NCBI RefSeq assembly: GCF_008932245.1
Contig: NZ_CP034909.1
Span: 2,170,001 to 2,234,000, forward strand
DNA length: 64,000 nt
Direction: 5' to 3'
DNA from: Sinorhizobium alkalisoli
Lineage (GTDB): Bacteria; Pseudomonadota; Alphaproteobacteria; Rhizobiales; Rhizobiaceae
Under the pieces are notes generated by a model that was given only the letters and a program-made list of their open reading frames with translations, was not told the DNA's origin and made no database searches. Both the position numbers and the translations under genes were made by a program. Position 1 is the first letter of the stretch. The number at the start of each line of letters is the position of its first letter. Of this stretch, positions 17,351 to 25,632 are shown in pieces.

Positions 17351-17372
17351 CACATAAAGATATCTTTATGTG
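17351..17372 (-). promoter_or_regulatory. Perfect 22-bp palindrome, likely SahR-type operator
   Basis: CACATAAAGATATCTTTATG followed by TG is fully self-complementary. It is placed 16-37 bp upstream of the ArsR-methyltransferase start, on top of its presumed promoter. ArsR-family regulators bind such AT-rich palindromes, and derepression would raise both the regulator and metF. The palindrome is seen directly; the cognate regulator is inferred from adjacency. Confidence 0.75.
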
Positions 17373-17509
17373 AATTACGGATGGCACGCAAGCGAATTTG
17401 CGCAGGAAGGCAACGGGATGGCGTTGGCAGACAGGCGGGCGAAAAGCTCCGCGGACCAGACGATACCGCATGGCCGCGCTTCTGAACCGCGAGGCCCAAG
17501 GCCTCGACC

Positions 17510-17538
17510 CTCATTCCTGTGCTTGTCACAGGAATGAG
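17510..17538 (-). terminator. 12-bp perfect hairpin downstream of ettA
   Basis: CTCATTCCTGTG-CTTGT-CACAGGAATGAG, a perfect 12-bp stem and 5-nt loop, about 20 bp after the ettA stop on the minus strand and before the ArsR-methyltransferase promoter. There is no U-run. A degenerate copy with CCCTGTGCTCGTCAGGGG lies near 28539, so this is also a repeat-family hairpin that probably protects or ends the ettA mRNA. Confidence 0.5.
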
Positions 17539-17558
17539 GCGCTGGGGGTGACCGCGCC

Positions 17559-19208
17559 CTAACGCGTCAGGCGCTTGTAGGTCACCCGTGTCGGGTTGAC
17601 CGATTCGGGGCCAAGCCGGCGGATCTTGTCCTTCTCATAGTCTTCGAAGTTACCCTCGAACCACTCGACGTGGCTGTCGCCCTCGAAGGCGAGAATGTGG
17701 GTCGCGAGACGGTCGAGGAACATCCGATCGTGGCTGATGATCACGGCGCAGCCGGCGAAGTTCTCGAGTGCATCCTCGAGCGCGGCCAGCGTCTCGGTGT
17801 CGAGATCGTTGGTTGGCTCGTCGAGCAGGATGACATTGCCGCCGGATTTCAGCATCTTGGCGAGGTGCACCCGGTTGCGCTGGCCGCCGGAAAGCGTGCC
17901 AAGCTTCTGCTGCTGATCGCCTCCCTTGAAGTTGAAGGAGGAGCAATAGGCGCGCGAATTGACCTCGTGCTTGCCAAGCTTGATGACATCGTTGCCGCCG
18001 GAAATCTCTTCCCAGACGGTCTTGTTCGGGTCGAGCGCGTCGCGGCTCTGGTCGACATAGGCGAGCTGCACGCTGTCGCCGATGCGGAAGGAGCCGTCAT
18101 CCGGCTGCTCCTGGCCGGTGATCATCCGGAAGAGCGTCGTCTTGCCGGCGCCGTTCGGACCGATGACGCCGACGATGCCGCCCGGCGGCAATTTGAAGCT
18201 CAGCCCATCGATCAGGAGCTGGTCGCCATAGCCCTTGGAAAGGTTGTCCGCTTCGATGACGACCTGGCCGAGCCGCTCGCCGACTGGGATGATGATCTGC
18301 GCGTCGCCCGGGCGCCGATCGGCCGCCGCCTTGACCAGCTCGTCATAGGCGCGGATACGGGCCTTGGACTTGGCCTGACGCGCCTTCGGGCTCGAGGAAA
18401 TCCACTCCTGCTCGCGGCTGATCGCCTTCTGCCGGGTAGCCTCCTCCCGTCCCTCCTGCGCCATGCGCTTGGCCTTGGCTTGGAGATAGGCCGAATAGTT
18501 GCCCTCATAGGGAATGCCTCGGCCACGGTCGAGTTCGAGGATCCATCCGGTAACGTTGTCGAGGAAGTAGCGGTCGTGGGTGATCATCAGCACGGCGCCC
18601 GGATATTCGCGCAGGTGCTTTTCGAGCCAGGCGATCGTCTCGGCGTCGAGATGGTTGGTCGGCTCGTCGAGCAGCAGCAGGTCCGGCTGCGAGAGCAAGA
18701 GCTTGCATAGCGCGACGCGGCGCTTCTCACCGCCCGAGAGGTTATTGACGTCGGCGTCGCCCGGCGGGCAGCGCAGCGCATCCATCGCCATTTCCACCTG
18801 GCTGTCGAGGTCCCACAGGTTCTGGCTATCGATGATGTCCTGGAGCTTCGCTCCCTCTTCCGCCGTCTCGTCGGAATAGTTCATCATCAGCTCGTTGTAA
18901 CGGTCGAGGATCGCCTTCTTGGCGGCGACGCCCTCCATGACGTTCCCGACCACGGTCTTTGCGGGGTCGAGTTGCGGCTCCTGCGGCAGGTAGCCGATCG
19001 TAGCGCCTTCCGCGACCCAGGCCTCGCCGGTATATTCATGGTCGAGGCCGGCCATGATTCTCAGGACCGTCGACTTGCCGGCCCCGTTCGGACCGAGGAT
19101 GCCGATCTTGGCGTCCGGATAGAAGGACAGATGGATGTTCTCCAGGACCTTCTTGTTGCCGTAGGCCTTATTGAGCCCGGCCATGTGGTAGATGAATTGA
19201 CGTGCCAT
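17559..19208 (-). CDS. ettA: Energy-dependent translational throttle protein EttA (ABC-F)
   Basis: A 549-residue ABC-F ATPase with two nucleotide-binding domains and no membrane segment. NBD1 has GPNGAGKST and [15 protein letters not shown]2 has GPNGAGKTT and [13 protein letters not shown]. The P-site tRNA-interaction linker and an arm in NBD1 are present, and length is that of EttA. EttA binds the ribosomal E site and gates entry into elongation according to the ADP/ATP ratio. The start is MARQFIYHM at 19208; the upstream frame extension is spurious. Confidence 0.95.
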   Translation of the reverse strand: MARQFIYHMAGLNKAYGNKKVLENIHLSFYPDAKIGILGPNGAGKSTVLRIMAGLDHEYTGEAWVAEGATIGYLPQEPQLDPAKTVVGNVMEGVAAKKAILDRYNELMMNYSDETAEEGAKLQDIIDSQNLWDLDSQVEMAMDALRCPPGDADVNNLSGGEKRRVALCKLLLSQPDLLLLDEPTNHLDAETIAWLEKHLREYPGAVLMITHDRYFLDNVTGWILELDRGRGIPYEGNYSAYLQAKAKRMAQEGREEATRQKAISREQEWISSSPKARQAKSKARIRAYDELVKAAADRRPGDAQIIIPVGERLGQVVIEADNLSKGYGDQLLIDGLSFKLPPGGIVGVIGPNGAGKTTLFRMITGQEQPDDGSFRIGDSVQLAYVDQSRDALDPNKTVWEEISGGNDVIKLGKHEVNSRAYCSSFNFKGGDQQQKLGTLSGGQRNRVHLAKMLKSGGNVILLDEPTNDLDTETLAALEDALENFAGCAVIISHDRMFLDRLATHILAFEGDSHVEWFEGNFEDYEKDKIRRLGPESVNPTRVTYKRLTR

Positions 19209-19326
19209 AAAGCATGCTCCGCATCGGAAGGGGAATTTGGCCGCTATGTAGGCGAAATATGGTGGCTGGGCAATCCGCCAAAGGCTTTGCCCACGCCGAT
19301 CCCTTGCTCGCGGAGTGCCGCTTCGA

Positions 19327-20100
19327 TCAAGTCCGTTTGACGGCGGCCACGATCCCCTTCGCACATTTGAACTCGGTCGGTCCGGCCGCCTGGATCAGGT
19401 TCCGAAGATCCGCCCTGCCCGAAAATTCTCCGGTCAGGCCGATGGTGAGGCCTGTGATCACACTTCGCCCAGCCACCGTCTGGCAACGCATCCGCACCCG
19501 CTCCCCAGCACCGGCTCCGAAGCTTTTGTCGAATGCCGCCTTGATCTCGGCTTCGCCGACCTCGGCTCCGATCCTGCCGGCAAAGAGCGCCTGCACGGCG
19601 GACTCGTTCAACTGGTCGAGCAGACGAAGCTGCAAGGCGAAGTAATCCTCGGCATTTTCCGCCTGGCAGGTGCCGCTGCGCAGCCATTGGTGCCGGTCGA
19701 GGCCGGATTTCACGCCCGGCATGGCGACGAGCAGGCGCGCGGCCGTCTCGTCCGCCATGGCGAGCTTCGGCAAGTCGAGCCAGTCACCCTTGCGGTCGCG
19801 GCCCTTCAGTTCCGCCTCGACGCCGCAATAGCTCTTCCTGAGCGGCCACAGGCCGTGAAGCGAAAAATGCGTCGCGTCGACCCGCTCGGCCGCCTGCTCG
19901 GCGCACTCCTTGCGCGTCGGCCGCGTCTCGCAGAAACCCGGCTGCCAGCTGACCGCCAGGACATATTGCGTCCGGCCGGCTTCCACCGCCTCCCCGCCCC
20001 CGGCCGCCGCTTGTTCCTGCGCCGCCGCCGGAGATACAAGAACCAGACCCAGCACAAGCGCTGCAACCCGCGGTACACTCACCATTCCCCGCACTGCCAT
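19327..20100 (-). CDS. Secreted RNase T2-family protein with altered active site
   Basis: A 257-residue protein with a signal peptide ([16 protein letters not shown]) and an RNase T2 fold. CAS I is intact (FSLHGLWP, His82). CAS II, normally HEWxKHGTC, reads HQWLRSGTC (137-145): His137 is kept, but the catalytic Glu is Gln138, Lys is Arg141 and the second His is Ser142. Cysteines for the usual disulfides are present (Cys57, Cys66, Cys92, Cys145). It may be a weak or non-catalytic RNA-binding member, or act by a modified mechanism. Start 20100 gives a clean signal peptide; ATG 20112 is possible. Three GTT(G/C/T) boxes at 11-nt spacing precede it. Confidence 0.85.
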   Translation of the reverse strand: MAVRGMVSVPRVAALVLGLVLVSPAAAQEQAAAGGGEAVEAGRTQYVLAVSWQPGFCETRPTRKECAEQAAERVDATHFSLHGLWPLRKSYCGVEAELKGRDRKGDWLDLPKLAMADETAARLLVAMPGVKSGLDRHQWLRSGTCQAENAEDYFALQLRLLDQLNESAVQALFAGRIGAEVGEAEIKAAFDKSFGAGAGERVRMRCQTVAGRSVITGLTIGLTGEFSGRADLRNLIQAAGPTEFKCAKGIVAAVKRT

Positions 20101-20116
20101 AATGGCCTCCATTGAA

Positions 20117-20142
20117 AAACAAAACGAGAACAAAAGAACAAC
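20117..20142 (-). promoter_or_regulatory. GTTG-N7-GTTC-N7-GTTT boxes (LexA-like)
   Basis: On the minus strand GTTG, GTTC and GTTT occur with exactly 7-nt spacers. The rhizobial LexA box is the direct repeat GTTC-N7-GTTC, so each adjacent pair is one mismatch away. The boxes lie 17-42 bp before the RNase T2 start. Low-complexity T-rich DNA could give this by chance. Confidence 0.25.
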
Positions 20143-20335
20143 AAAAGCGGGAAAATTGCAACCCCCTGCTGAAGGCGCCTTACAACACCCCGGAATTCTC
20201 CTGACCTCATGCGCAACAAGCAACAAGCGGCGATTGCCTTTGGCGGCCAAATCGATTTGATATCTCAGGGCAGATTTATGCTCGGCTCTTCCGCAAGGGC
20301 GTGGCGGTGCCGTGAGGAAATGTTCGGAGATTGGA

Positions 20336-21289
20336 ATGTTCGGGCAGGTAAAAACGCTTCAAAGCCCGACGGGCGCTATGCTCGCCTGGCGCCACTGGCC
20401 TGCCTCTGGCGAACCGATCGCCATTCTGCTCGTCAGCCATGGCCTAGCCGAGCATTCCGGTCGCTACGCCCGCTTGGCAGAAGCCATCGCCGCCGACGGC
20501 ATTCATATCTACGCCCATGACCACCGCGGACATGGTCATACGCGCGCACCCGACGCGCCGCCGGGGATGTTTGCCCGGAAGGGCGGCGTCGAAATGGTCA
20601 TTGCCGACTTGCGCGCCGTGCGCGAGATGGCCGTCGCGCGTCACCCCAGTCTGCCGGTCATCCTCTTCGGACACTCCATGGGTGGCCTGATCGCCCTCAA
20701 TGCAGCCGAAACGCATCCTCGATCCTATGATGCGCTCGCCGTCTGGAACTCCAATTTCCGACCGGGTTCTGCCGGCCGCGTGGCCCAGGCGATTCTCCGG
20801 ATCGAGCGAATGCTGAAAGGCTCGGATGTGCCGAGCCCGATGCTTTCGCGTCTCACCTTCGGCGCCTGGGCTCAGGCTATCCCGAACCACAAAACCGCCT
20901 TCGACTGGCTGTCGCGGGACGAGGAAGAGGTTGCGAAATATATCGCCGATCCGCTCTGCGGCTTCGATGCCACCGTATCGCTGTGGATCGATCTCTTCAT
21001 TCTCGTCTATGCCGGAGCGCGGGCGGACCGATTGGCGCGGCTCCCCGCGCGCCTTCCCGTTCACCTCGCCGGCGGTACCGCCGATCCGTCGACCGACGGC
21101 GGAGCGGCAATTCGCTGGCTTTGCGATCGCATGAAGGCGCGCGGGATGACGGACGTAACGGTCGCGATCCATGAGGGCATGCGTCATGAAACGCTGAACG
21201 AGCTCGGCCGGGAGAAGGCGACGCAAGACTTTGCCGCCTGGTGCCGGGACGCGGTGGGCGTGAAAGCCCCTACGGGCGCACTCTCATGA
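20336..21289 (+). CDS. Alpha/beta hydrolase, lysophospholipase/monoacylglycerol-lipase family
   Basis: A 317-residue serine hydrolase of the Hydrolase_4 (PldB-like) family. The nucleophile elbow is FGHSMGGL (Ser114), preceded by the oxyanion-side VSHGLAEHSGRY and HDHRGHGHT. The late ADPSTDGG and HEGMRHETLNE segments supply the expected acid and His. No signal peptide or membrane segment is seen, so it is cytoplasmic or peripheral. ATG 20336 (MFGQVKTL) is chosen over 20312. Its stop overlaps the next gene's start (ATGA), indicating an operon with the DMT transporter. Confidence 0.85.
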   Translation: MFGQVKTLQSPTGAMLAWRHWPASGEPIAILLVSHGLAEHSGRYARLAEAIAADGIHIYAHDHRGHGHTRAPDAPPGMFARKGGVEMVIADLRAVREMAVARHPSLPVILFGHSMGGLIALNAAETHPRSYDALAVWNSNFRPGSAGRVAQAILRIERMLKGSDVPSPMLSRLTFGAWAQAIPNHKTAFDWLSRDEEEVAKYIADPLCGFDATVSLWIDLFILVYAGARADRLARLPARLPVHLAGGTADPSTDGGAAIRWLCDRMKARGMTDVTVAIHEGMRHETLNELGREKATQDFAAWCRDAVGVKAPTGALS

Positions 21290-22236
21290 GCGATGTGGTC
21301 CTCTCCCGGTCGGCACCGGACCGCCGTGTCAGCTACGGCCTGATGCTGATGGTTCTTTCGGTGCTGATTTCGCCGGTGATCGACGTCTTCGCCAAGCTGG
21401 CGATCGCCACCGTCCCGTCGGCGGAGATCACCGCCGTGCGTTTCCTGCTGCAGGTCGTCTTCATTCTCCCTGTCGTCCTCTACCGGCGCACGATGCTCGA
21501 TCTCACCTGGAAAAAAAGCGCGCTGCATGCGCTGCGCGGCGGTCTCCTCGTTCTGACCATGCTTTCCTTCATCACGACGCTCAAAGTGATGGAGGTGGCC
21601 GATGCTATCGCCATCTTCTTCGTCGAGCCGATCATACTCACCATTCTCGGCAGCATCTTTCTGAAGGAGACGATCGGCTGGCGGCGCTACACCGCCTGCG
21701 CCGTCGGCTTTTTCGGCGCCATGCTCGTGATCCAGCCGAGCATGCAGGAGGTCGGACCGATCGCGCTCCTTCCGATCGTCGCGGCTTTCACCCTCGCCGT
21801 CTTTCTGCTCCTCACCCGAATGGTCGCGCAAAACGAGGACCCCTGGTCGATGCAGTTCCATGCGGGCATCTGGGGCTGCCTTTTCTGCCTCGTGCTGCTG
21901 GCGTTCGGCCAAGGAACGGGCTCGAGCATCGTAGATCCCGTCTGGCCGGAAGGGCGCGTCTGGCTCTACCTGTGGGGTGTCGGCGTCGCTGCCACCGTAT
22001 CCGGCGTGCTCGGCGTCTATGCCTATCGCGCCGCCCCCGCCTCGGTGCTCGCACCCTTGCAGTATCTGGAAATCGTGTCGGCGACGATCCTCGGTTGGCT
22101 CGTCTTCGGCGATCTGCCGGATGCGCTGAAGTGGCTCGGCATCGCCATCATCATCGGCTCCGGCCTCTATATCATCTGGCGCGAGCGACGGCTGCAGAAG
22201 ACCGCCGGCACGCCGCCGGTCTCGCCGGCAATCTGA
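21286..22236 (+). CDS. DMT-superfamily (EamA) transporter
   Basis: A 316-residue ten-helix inner-membrane transporter with two EamA repeats. It has VAKLAIATVPSAEITAVRF-type motifs after helix 1, VADAIAIFFVEPIILTIL in the first half and LAPLQYLEIVSATILGWLVFGD in the second. It is coupled by ATGA to the preceding lipase gene and lies 31 bp before the ThDP enzyme, suggesting a three-gene transcript. Likely an exporter of unknown substrate. Confidence 0.85.
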   Translation: MSDVVLSRSAPDRRVSYGLMLMVLSVLISPVIDVFAKLAIATVPSAEITAVRFLLQVVFILPVVLYRRTMLDLTWKKSALHALRGGLLVLTMLSFITTLKVMEVADAIAIFFVEPIILTILGSIFLKETIGWRRYTACAVGFFGAMLVIQPSMQEVGPIALLPIVAAFTLAVFLLLTRMVAQNEDPWSMQFHAGIWGCLFCLVLLAFGQGTGSSIVDPVWPEGRVWLYLWGVGVAATVSGVLGVYAYRAAPASVLAPLQYLEIVSATILGWLVFGDLPDALKWLGIAIIIGSGLYIIWRERRLQKTAGTPPVSPAI

Positions 22237-22267
22237 GGCGAAAAACAAAGCATTGGGAGGCGTTCGC

Positions 22268-23914
22268 ATGAAAACGGGAGGGCAACTGGTCGTCGAGGCG
22301 CTGGTGGCGAACGGCGTGAAGCGCATATCCTGCGTACCGGGGGAAAGCTATCTGGCCGTGCTCGACGCGCTTTGCGACACCGATATCGACGTGGTCGTCT
22401 GTCGCCAGGAGGGGGGCGCCGCGATGATGGCGGATGCCTGGGGCCGGCTGACCGGCGAGCCCGGCATCTGCATGGTTACCCGCGGCCCCGGCGCAACGAA
22501 CGCGTCTGCCGGCCTCCACATCGCCCGGCAGGACTCGATCCCGATGATCCTGTTTATCGGCCAGGTCCAGCGTGACGCCCGCGAGCGCGAAGCCTTTCAG
22601 GAGATCGAATATCGCCGCGCCCTCACCGAGGTCGCGAAATGGGTCGGCGAGATCGACGACCCCGCGCGCATCCCGGAATTCGTCACCCGCGCCTTTGCCG
22701 CCGCCACCTCTGGCCGCCCCGGCCCGGTGGTGCTCACGCTGCCGGAGGACATGCTCACCGAGACCGCCAAAGCCCCCGCCGCACGCGCCTACCAGCCGGT
22801 CGAAAGCCATCCGGGACCAGGTCAGATCGCCCGCCTCGAGGCGCTCCTCACGGAAGCGAAACGACCGATCGCCATTCTCGGCGGCACCCGCTGGACGGCT
22901 GACAGTGTCGCCGAATTCCAGCATTTCGCCGAGCGCTGGCATCTGCCGGTCGGGTGCTCCTTCCGCCGCCAGATGCTGTTCGACCACCTGCATCCGGTCT
23001 ATGCGGGCGACGTCGGCATCGGCATCAATCCGGCGCTTGCGGAGGAAATCCGGCAAGCCGATCTCGTTCTGCTCGTCGGCGGCCGCTTCTCGGAAATGCC
23101 CTCCTCCGGCTATACGCTGATCGATGTGCCTTATCCGAAACAGACGCTGGTCCATGTGCATCCCGATCCATCCGAAATCGGACGCGTCTATCGCCCGGAT
23201 CTCGCAATCGCCGCGAGCCCCCGCGATTTCGTCGCCGCGCTCGAAATGGTGCGGCCTGCCGCAGACCCTTCCTGGTCCCCTCGCACGGCGGCCATGCACG
23301 CAGCCTATCTCCGATGGTCGACTCCGCCGGTGACGGGGCCGGGCAACGTCCAGATGGGGCCGATCATGAACTGGATCGAGGCCAACACTGACCCCGATAC
23401 CATCTTCACCAATGGCGCCGGCAACTATGCCACCTGGCTGCACCGCTTTCATCGCTTCCGCCGTTACGGCACCCAGGCGGCCCCCACCTCCGGCTCCATG
23501 GGCTACGGCGTGCCGGCGGCGGTGGCGGCCCGTCACCTCCACCCCGACCGCGAAGTCATCTGCTTTGCAGGCGACGGCTGTTTCCTGATGCACGGCCAGG
23601 AATTCGCGACCGCGATTCAATATGCGCTGCCGATCATCGTGCTCGTTATCAACAACGGCATCTACGGCACGATCCGCATGCACCAGGAGCGTGAATATCC
23701 CGGCCGCGTCAGCGCGACGGATCTGACCAATCCGGACTTTGCCGCGCTTGCCCGCGCCTATGGCGGCCATGGCGAGACGGTGGAGCGGACGGAGGAATTT
23801 GCCGAAGCCTTTCTTCGGGCCCGCGCCAGCGGCAAGCCGGCGATCATCGAGATCAAGCTCGACCCGGAAGCGATCACGCCGACCCGCACCCTCAGCGAAA
23901 TCCGTAAGGGTTGA
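22268..23914 (+). CDS. Thiamine-diphosphate enzyme, acetolactate-synthase-like
   Basis: A 548-residue ThDP-dependent decarboxylase/ligase-family protein. The cofactor-activating Glu is in RQEGGAAMMADAWGR (Glu48). The Mg/pyrophosphate site is GDGCFLMHGQEFATA to VINNGIYGTI. It has the three-domain layout of acetolactate synthase catalytic subunits, but no small regulatory subunit gene follows and the gene is not with ilv genes. So it is more likely a catabolic or paralogous ThDP enzyme than the biosynthetic IlvB. The ATG at 22268 follows TGGGAGG. Reaction not assignable from sequence. Confidence 0.82.
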   Translation: MKTGGQLVVEALVANGVKRISCVPGESYLAVLDALCDTDIDVVVCRQEGGAAMMADAWGRLTGEPGICMVTRGPGATNASAGLHIARQDSIPMILFIGQVQRDAREREAFQEIEYRRALTEVAKWVGEIDDPARIPEFVTRAFAAATSGRPGPVVLTLPEDMLTETAKAPAARAYQPVESHPGPGQIARLEALLTEAKRPIAILGGTRWTADSVAEFQHFAERWHLPVGCSFRRQMLFDHLHPVYAGDVGIGINPALAEEIRQADLVLLVGGRFSEMPSSGYTLIDVPYPKQTLVHVHPDPSEIGRVYRPDLAIAASPRDFVAALEMVRPAADPSWSPRTAAMHAAYLRWSTPPVTGPGNVQMGPIMNWIEANTDPDTIFTNGAGNYATWLHRFHRFRRYGTQAAPTSGSMGYGVPAAVAARHLHPDREVICFAGDGCFLMHGQEFATAIQYALPIIVLVINNGIYGTIRMHQEREYPGRVSATDLTNPDFAALARAYGGHGETVERTEEFAEAFLRARASGKPAIIEIKLDPEAITPTRTLSEIRKG

Positions 23915-24049
23915 GAAGAGACAACGCCGAACCTCGGCGCCAATCTTTGCATTTGAGGCACCCGCCCTTTTACCGCGCCTGCCTTCAGCAGAGACTCGGT
24001 CCTGTCATGCCGAAACCTCCATGCACGCCGGCTAACGGACGACGTGCCT

Positions 24050-24388
24050 TCAGCCGCGGATATGCAGCGTCTGCTGATAGACGGCGGTGGAGCGAGCCCC
24101 GGAACGGCAGTAGCCCAGCATCGGGCGCGGAAATTCGTCGAGTGCATCGACCATGCGGGTGACGGCGTCTGCCGTGACACCCATCGGGCCGATCGGGATA
24201 TGGGTGATTTCCAATCCCAATTCCTCGGCACGCGCGGCGATCGCATCGAAGGTGGGTTGGTCGGGTACTTCGAAATCCGGACGGTGGCAGACGATGGACT
24301 TGAAGCCGAGCGCCTTGATCTCGTCGAGGTCCGCGACCGTGATCTGGCCCGCGACCGAATATTCATCGTTGATCTGGCGAATGTCCAT
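24050..24388 (-). CDS. DUF442 / beta-lactamase-hydrolase-like phosphatase-fold protein
   Basis: A 112-residue protein of the TIGR01244/DUF442 family, a small dual-specificity-phosphatase-like fold. It has the cysteine loop YCRSGARST (Cys94, Arg99) and an early IVCHRPDFE motif typical of the family. In other rhizobia and Xylella the domain is fused to a sulfur dioxygenase-type metallo-hydrolase (Blh); here it stands alone. It is probably involved in sulfide/persulfide handling or its regulation, by analogy only. Convergent with the ThDP gene. Confidence 0.78.
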   Translation of the reverse strand: MDIRQINDEYSVAGQITVADLDEIKALGFKSIVCHRPDFEVPDQPTFDAIAARAEELGLEITHIPIGPMGVTADAVTRMVDALDEFPRPMLGYCRSGARSTAVYQQTLHIRG

Positions 24389-24521
24389 GATGGCGTTTCC
24401 TCATGAGTCCTTTGCCTTGGTGTAGGCCGGGCGGCAAGCGGCGTCAATCGCCGGAGCGGGATGAGGAAAAGTGTGTGCGGTTTTCCGCCCGCATCCCGCT
24501 GAAACTAACGGAACATTGCTT

Positions 24522-25472
24522 TCAGGAGACCGCGAAGGCGAGCGCATAGTCGCGGCGCTCGCCCGGCTCCAGAAGGGCGAGTTCGCCGCCGGCAGCAAGC
24601 TCGGCCCGCTTCGCCAGCCGGTGCGACGCCGGCTCGATGCTGATCACATCGGCACTGCCGCGCTGGCAGCGCCAGATCTGCAGAAACGGCAGCGTCTCGG
24701 CCCGGAACCGGACGTGAAGGCTGCGGCCTGCAAGCCCCGGCAGCGCGACAAGCGAAACCTCCGCCCACCCGTCGCCGCCAGCGACGGCGGGCAAGCAGAA
24801 ATGGGCGCTCTCCTCTGCGCCGAAGCGCCAGGCAAGCGAACCGCCCTCGACCGACGTGCTTTCGATCAGCGTTTCCGCGCCGAGGAGGCGGCCGGCGATG
24901 TTCATGTGATACATCATCATCGGCGCAAAGGCCGTAGCTCCGATATTGACGACTCGATCCTCGAGCAGCACGCCTCCACCATCCCGCTCGGCTCGCCAGC
25001 AGCGCTCGATCGCCGCCCTGCCGCCGCAGGCAAGTTCGACCTCGATGACGGCCGTGCACCGGTTGCCGGCGGAAGCCATGTCCGTTCTCGTCACCGGTGT
25101 CCCGCAGAGCGACCCATGCAGCGGATAACGCGCGCCGTCACCCCGGCCGGGGAACGGTTCCGGATGACGGATATGGTCGGGGCCGCACGTGAAGAAGAAA
25201 CCGGCCAATGCGCGGTCGATCCGTGGATCTCCGTCGGAGGGAACTGCGTCGCCGGGCGACAGATCGACGCCGGCAACGACGAAGGCGGCGATATCAAGGG
25301 CAGACGATCGGTCGAGCAGGAGACAGACCTCGCCCCCAGGGCCTGCACTGTCTCCTTTCTTGGCGCCGGTCCCCACTTCCATCCGTTTACCCCCAGAATC
25401 AGCTGTAACGAGGGTAGAATAGCCTAACGGGACAGGTGTTTGCCCGGCACTTCCCCATGAACTATCCGGCAC
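24522..25472 (-). CDS. DUF4432 / aldose-1-epimerase-like protein
   Basis: A 316-residue protein with the beta-sandwich pattern of the galactose-mutarotase superfamily. RYPLHGSLCGTPV carries the family His, LEDRVVNIGATAFAPMMMYHMN matches the second half, and SIEPASHRLAKRAEL is near the end. It looks like a DUF4432 member, a group seen with sugar or polyol catabolic genes; here it has no sugar operon around it. The start is uncertain: several ATG/GTG codons lie within the first 30 codons, and the conserved part begins only near residue 45. Confidence 0.65.
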   Translation of the reverse strand: MPDSSWGSAGQTPVPLGYSTLVTADSGGKRMEVGTGAKKGDSAGPGGEVCLLLDRSSALDIAAFVVAGVDLSPGDAVPSDGDPRIDRALAGFFFTCGPDHIRHPEPFPGRGDGARYPLHGSLCGTPVTRTDMASAGNRCTAVIEVELACGGRAAIERCWRAERDGGGVLLEDRVVNIGATAFAPMMMYHMNIAGRLLGAETLIESTSVEGGSLAWRFGAEESAHFCLPAVAGGDGWAEVSLVALPGLAGRSLHVRFRAETLPFLQIWRCQRGSADVISIEPASHRLAKRAELAAGGELALLEPGERRDYALAFAVS

Positions 25473-25632
25473 CGGAAAACGTTATGAATTCAAGAAACTC
25501 GGGGCGTGGCGGCGATCGGCCGTTGCGCTCGCTGGCAGGCTCGCCTAACGGATTTAAGGGAATGTTCATGATGAATTCATTTATTTCACATTAACGTCGA
25601 AATCGGCATGTACCGCCGCGAGGCAGCCCCGA

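Noticed and set aside
20128-20138. Second possible reading of the GAAC-AAAA-GAAC sequence as an inverted or short-spaced LexA box
   Set aside because: The spacer is only 4 nt, not the 7 nt required; only the 11-nt-spaced reading was kept, at low confidence.
23911-24406. Plus-strand frames over the DUF442 gene
   Set aside because: They are mirror frames of the minus-strand gene, which has the CRSGARS loop and family-typical length.
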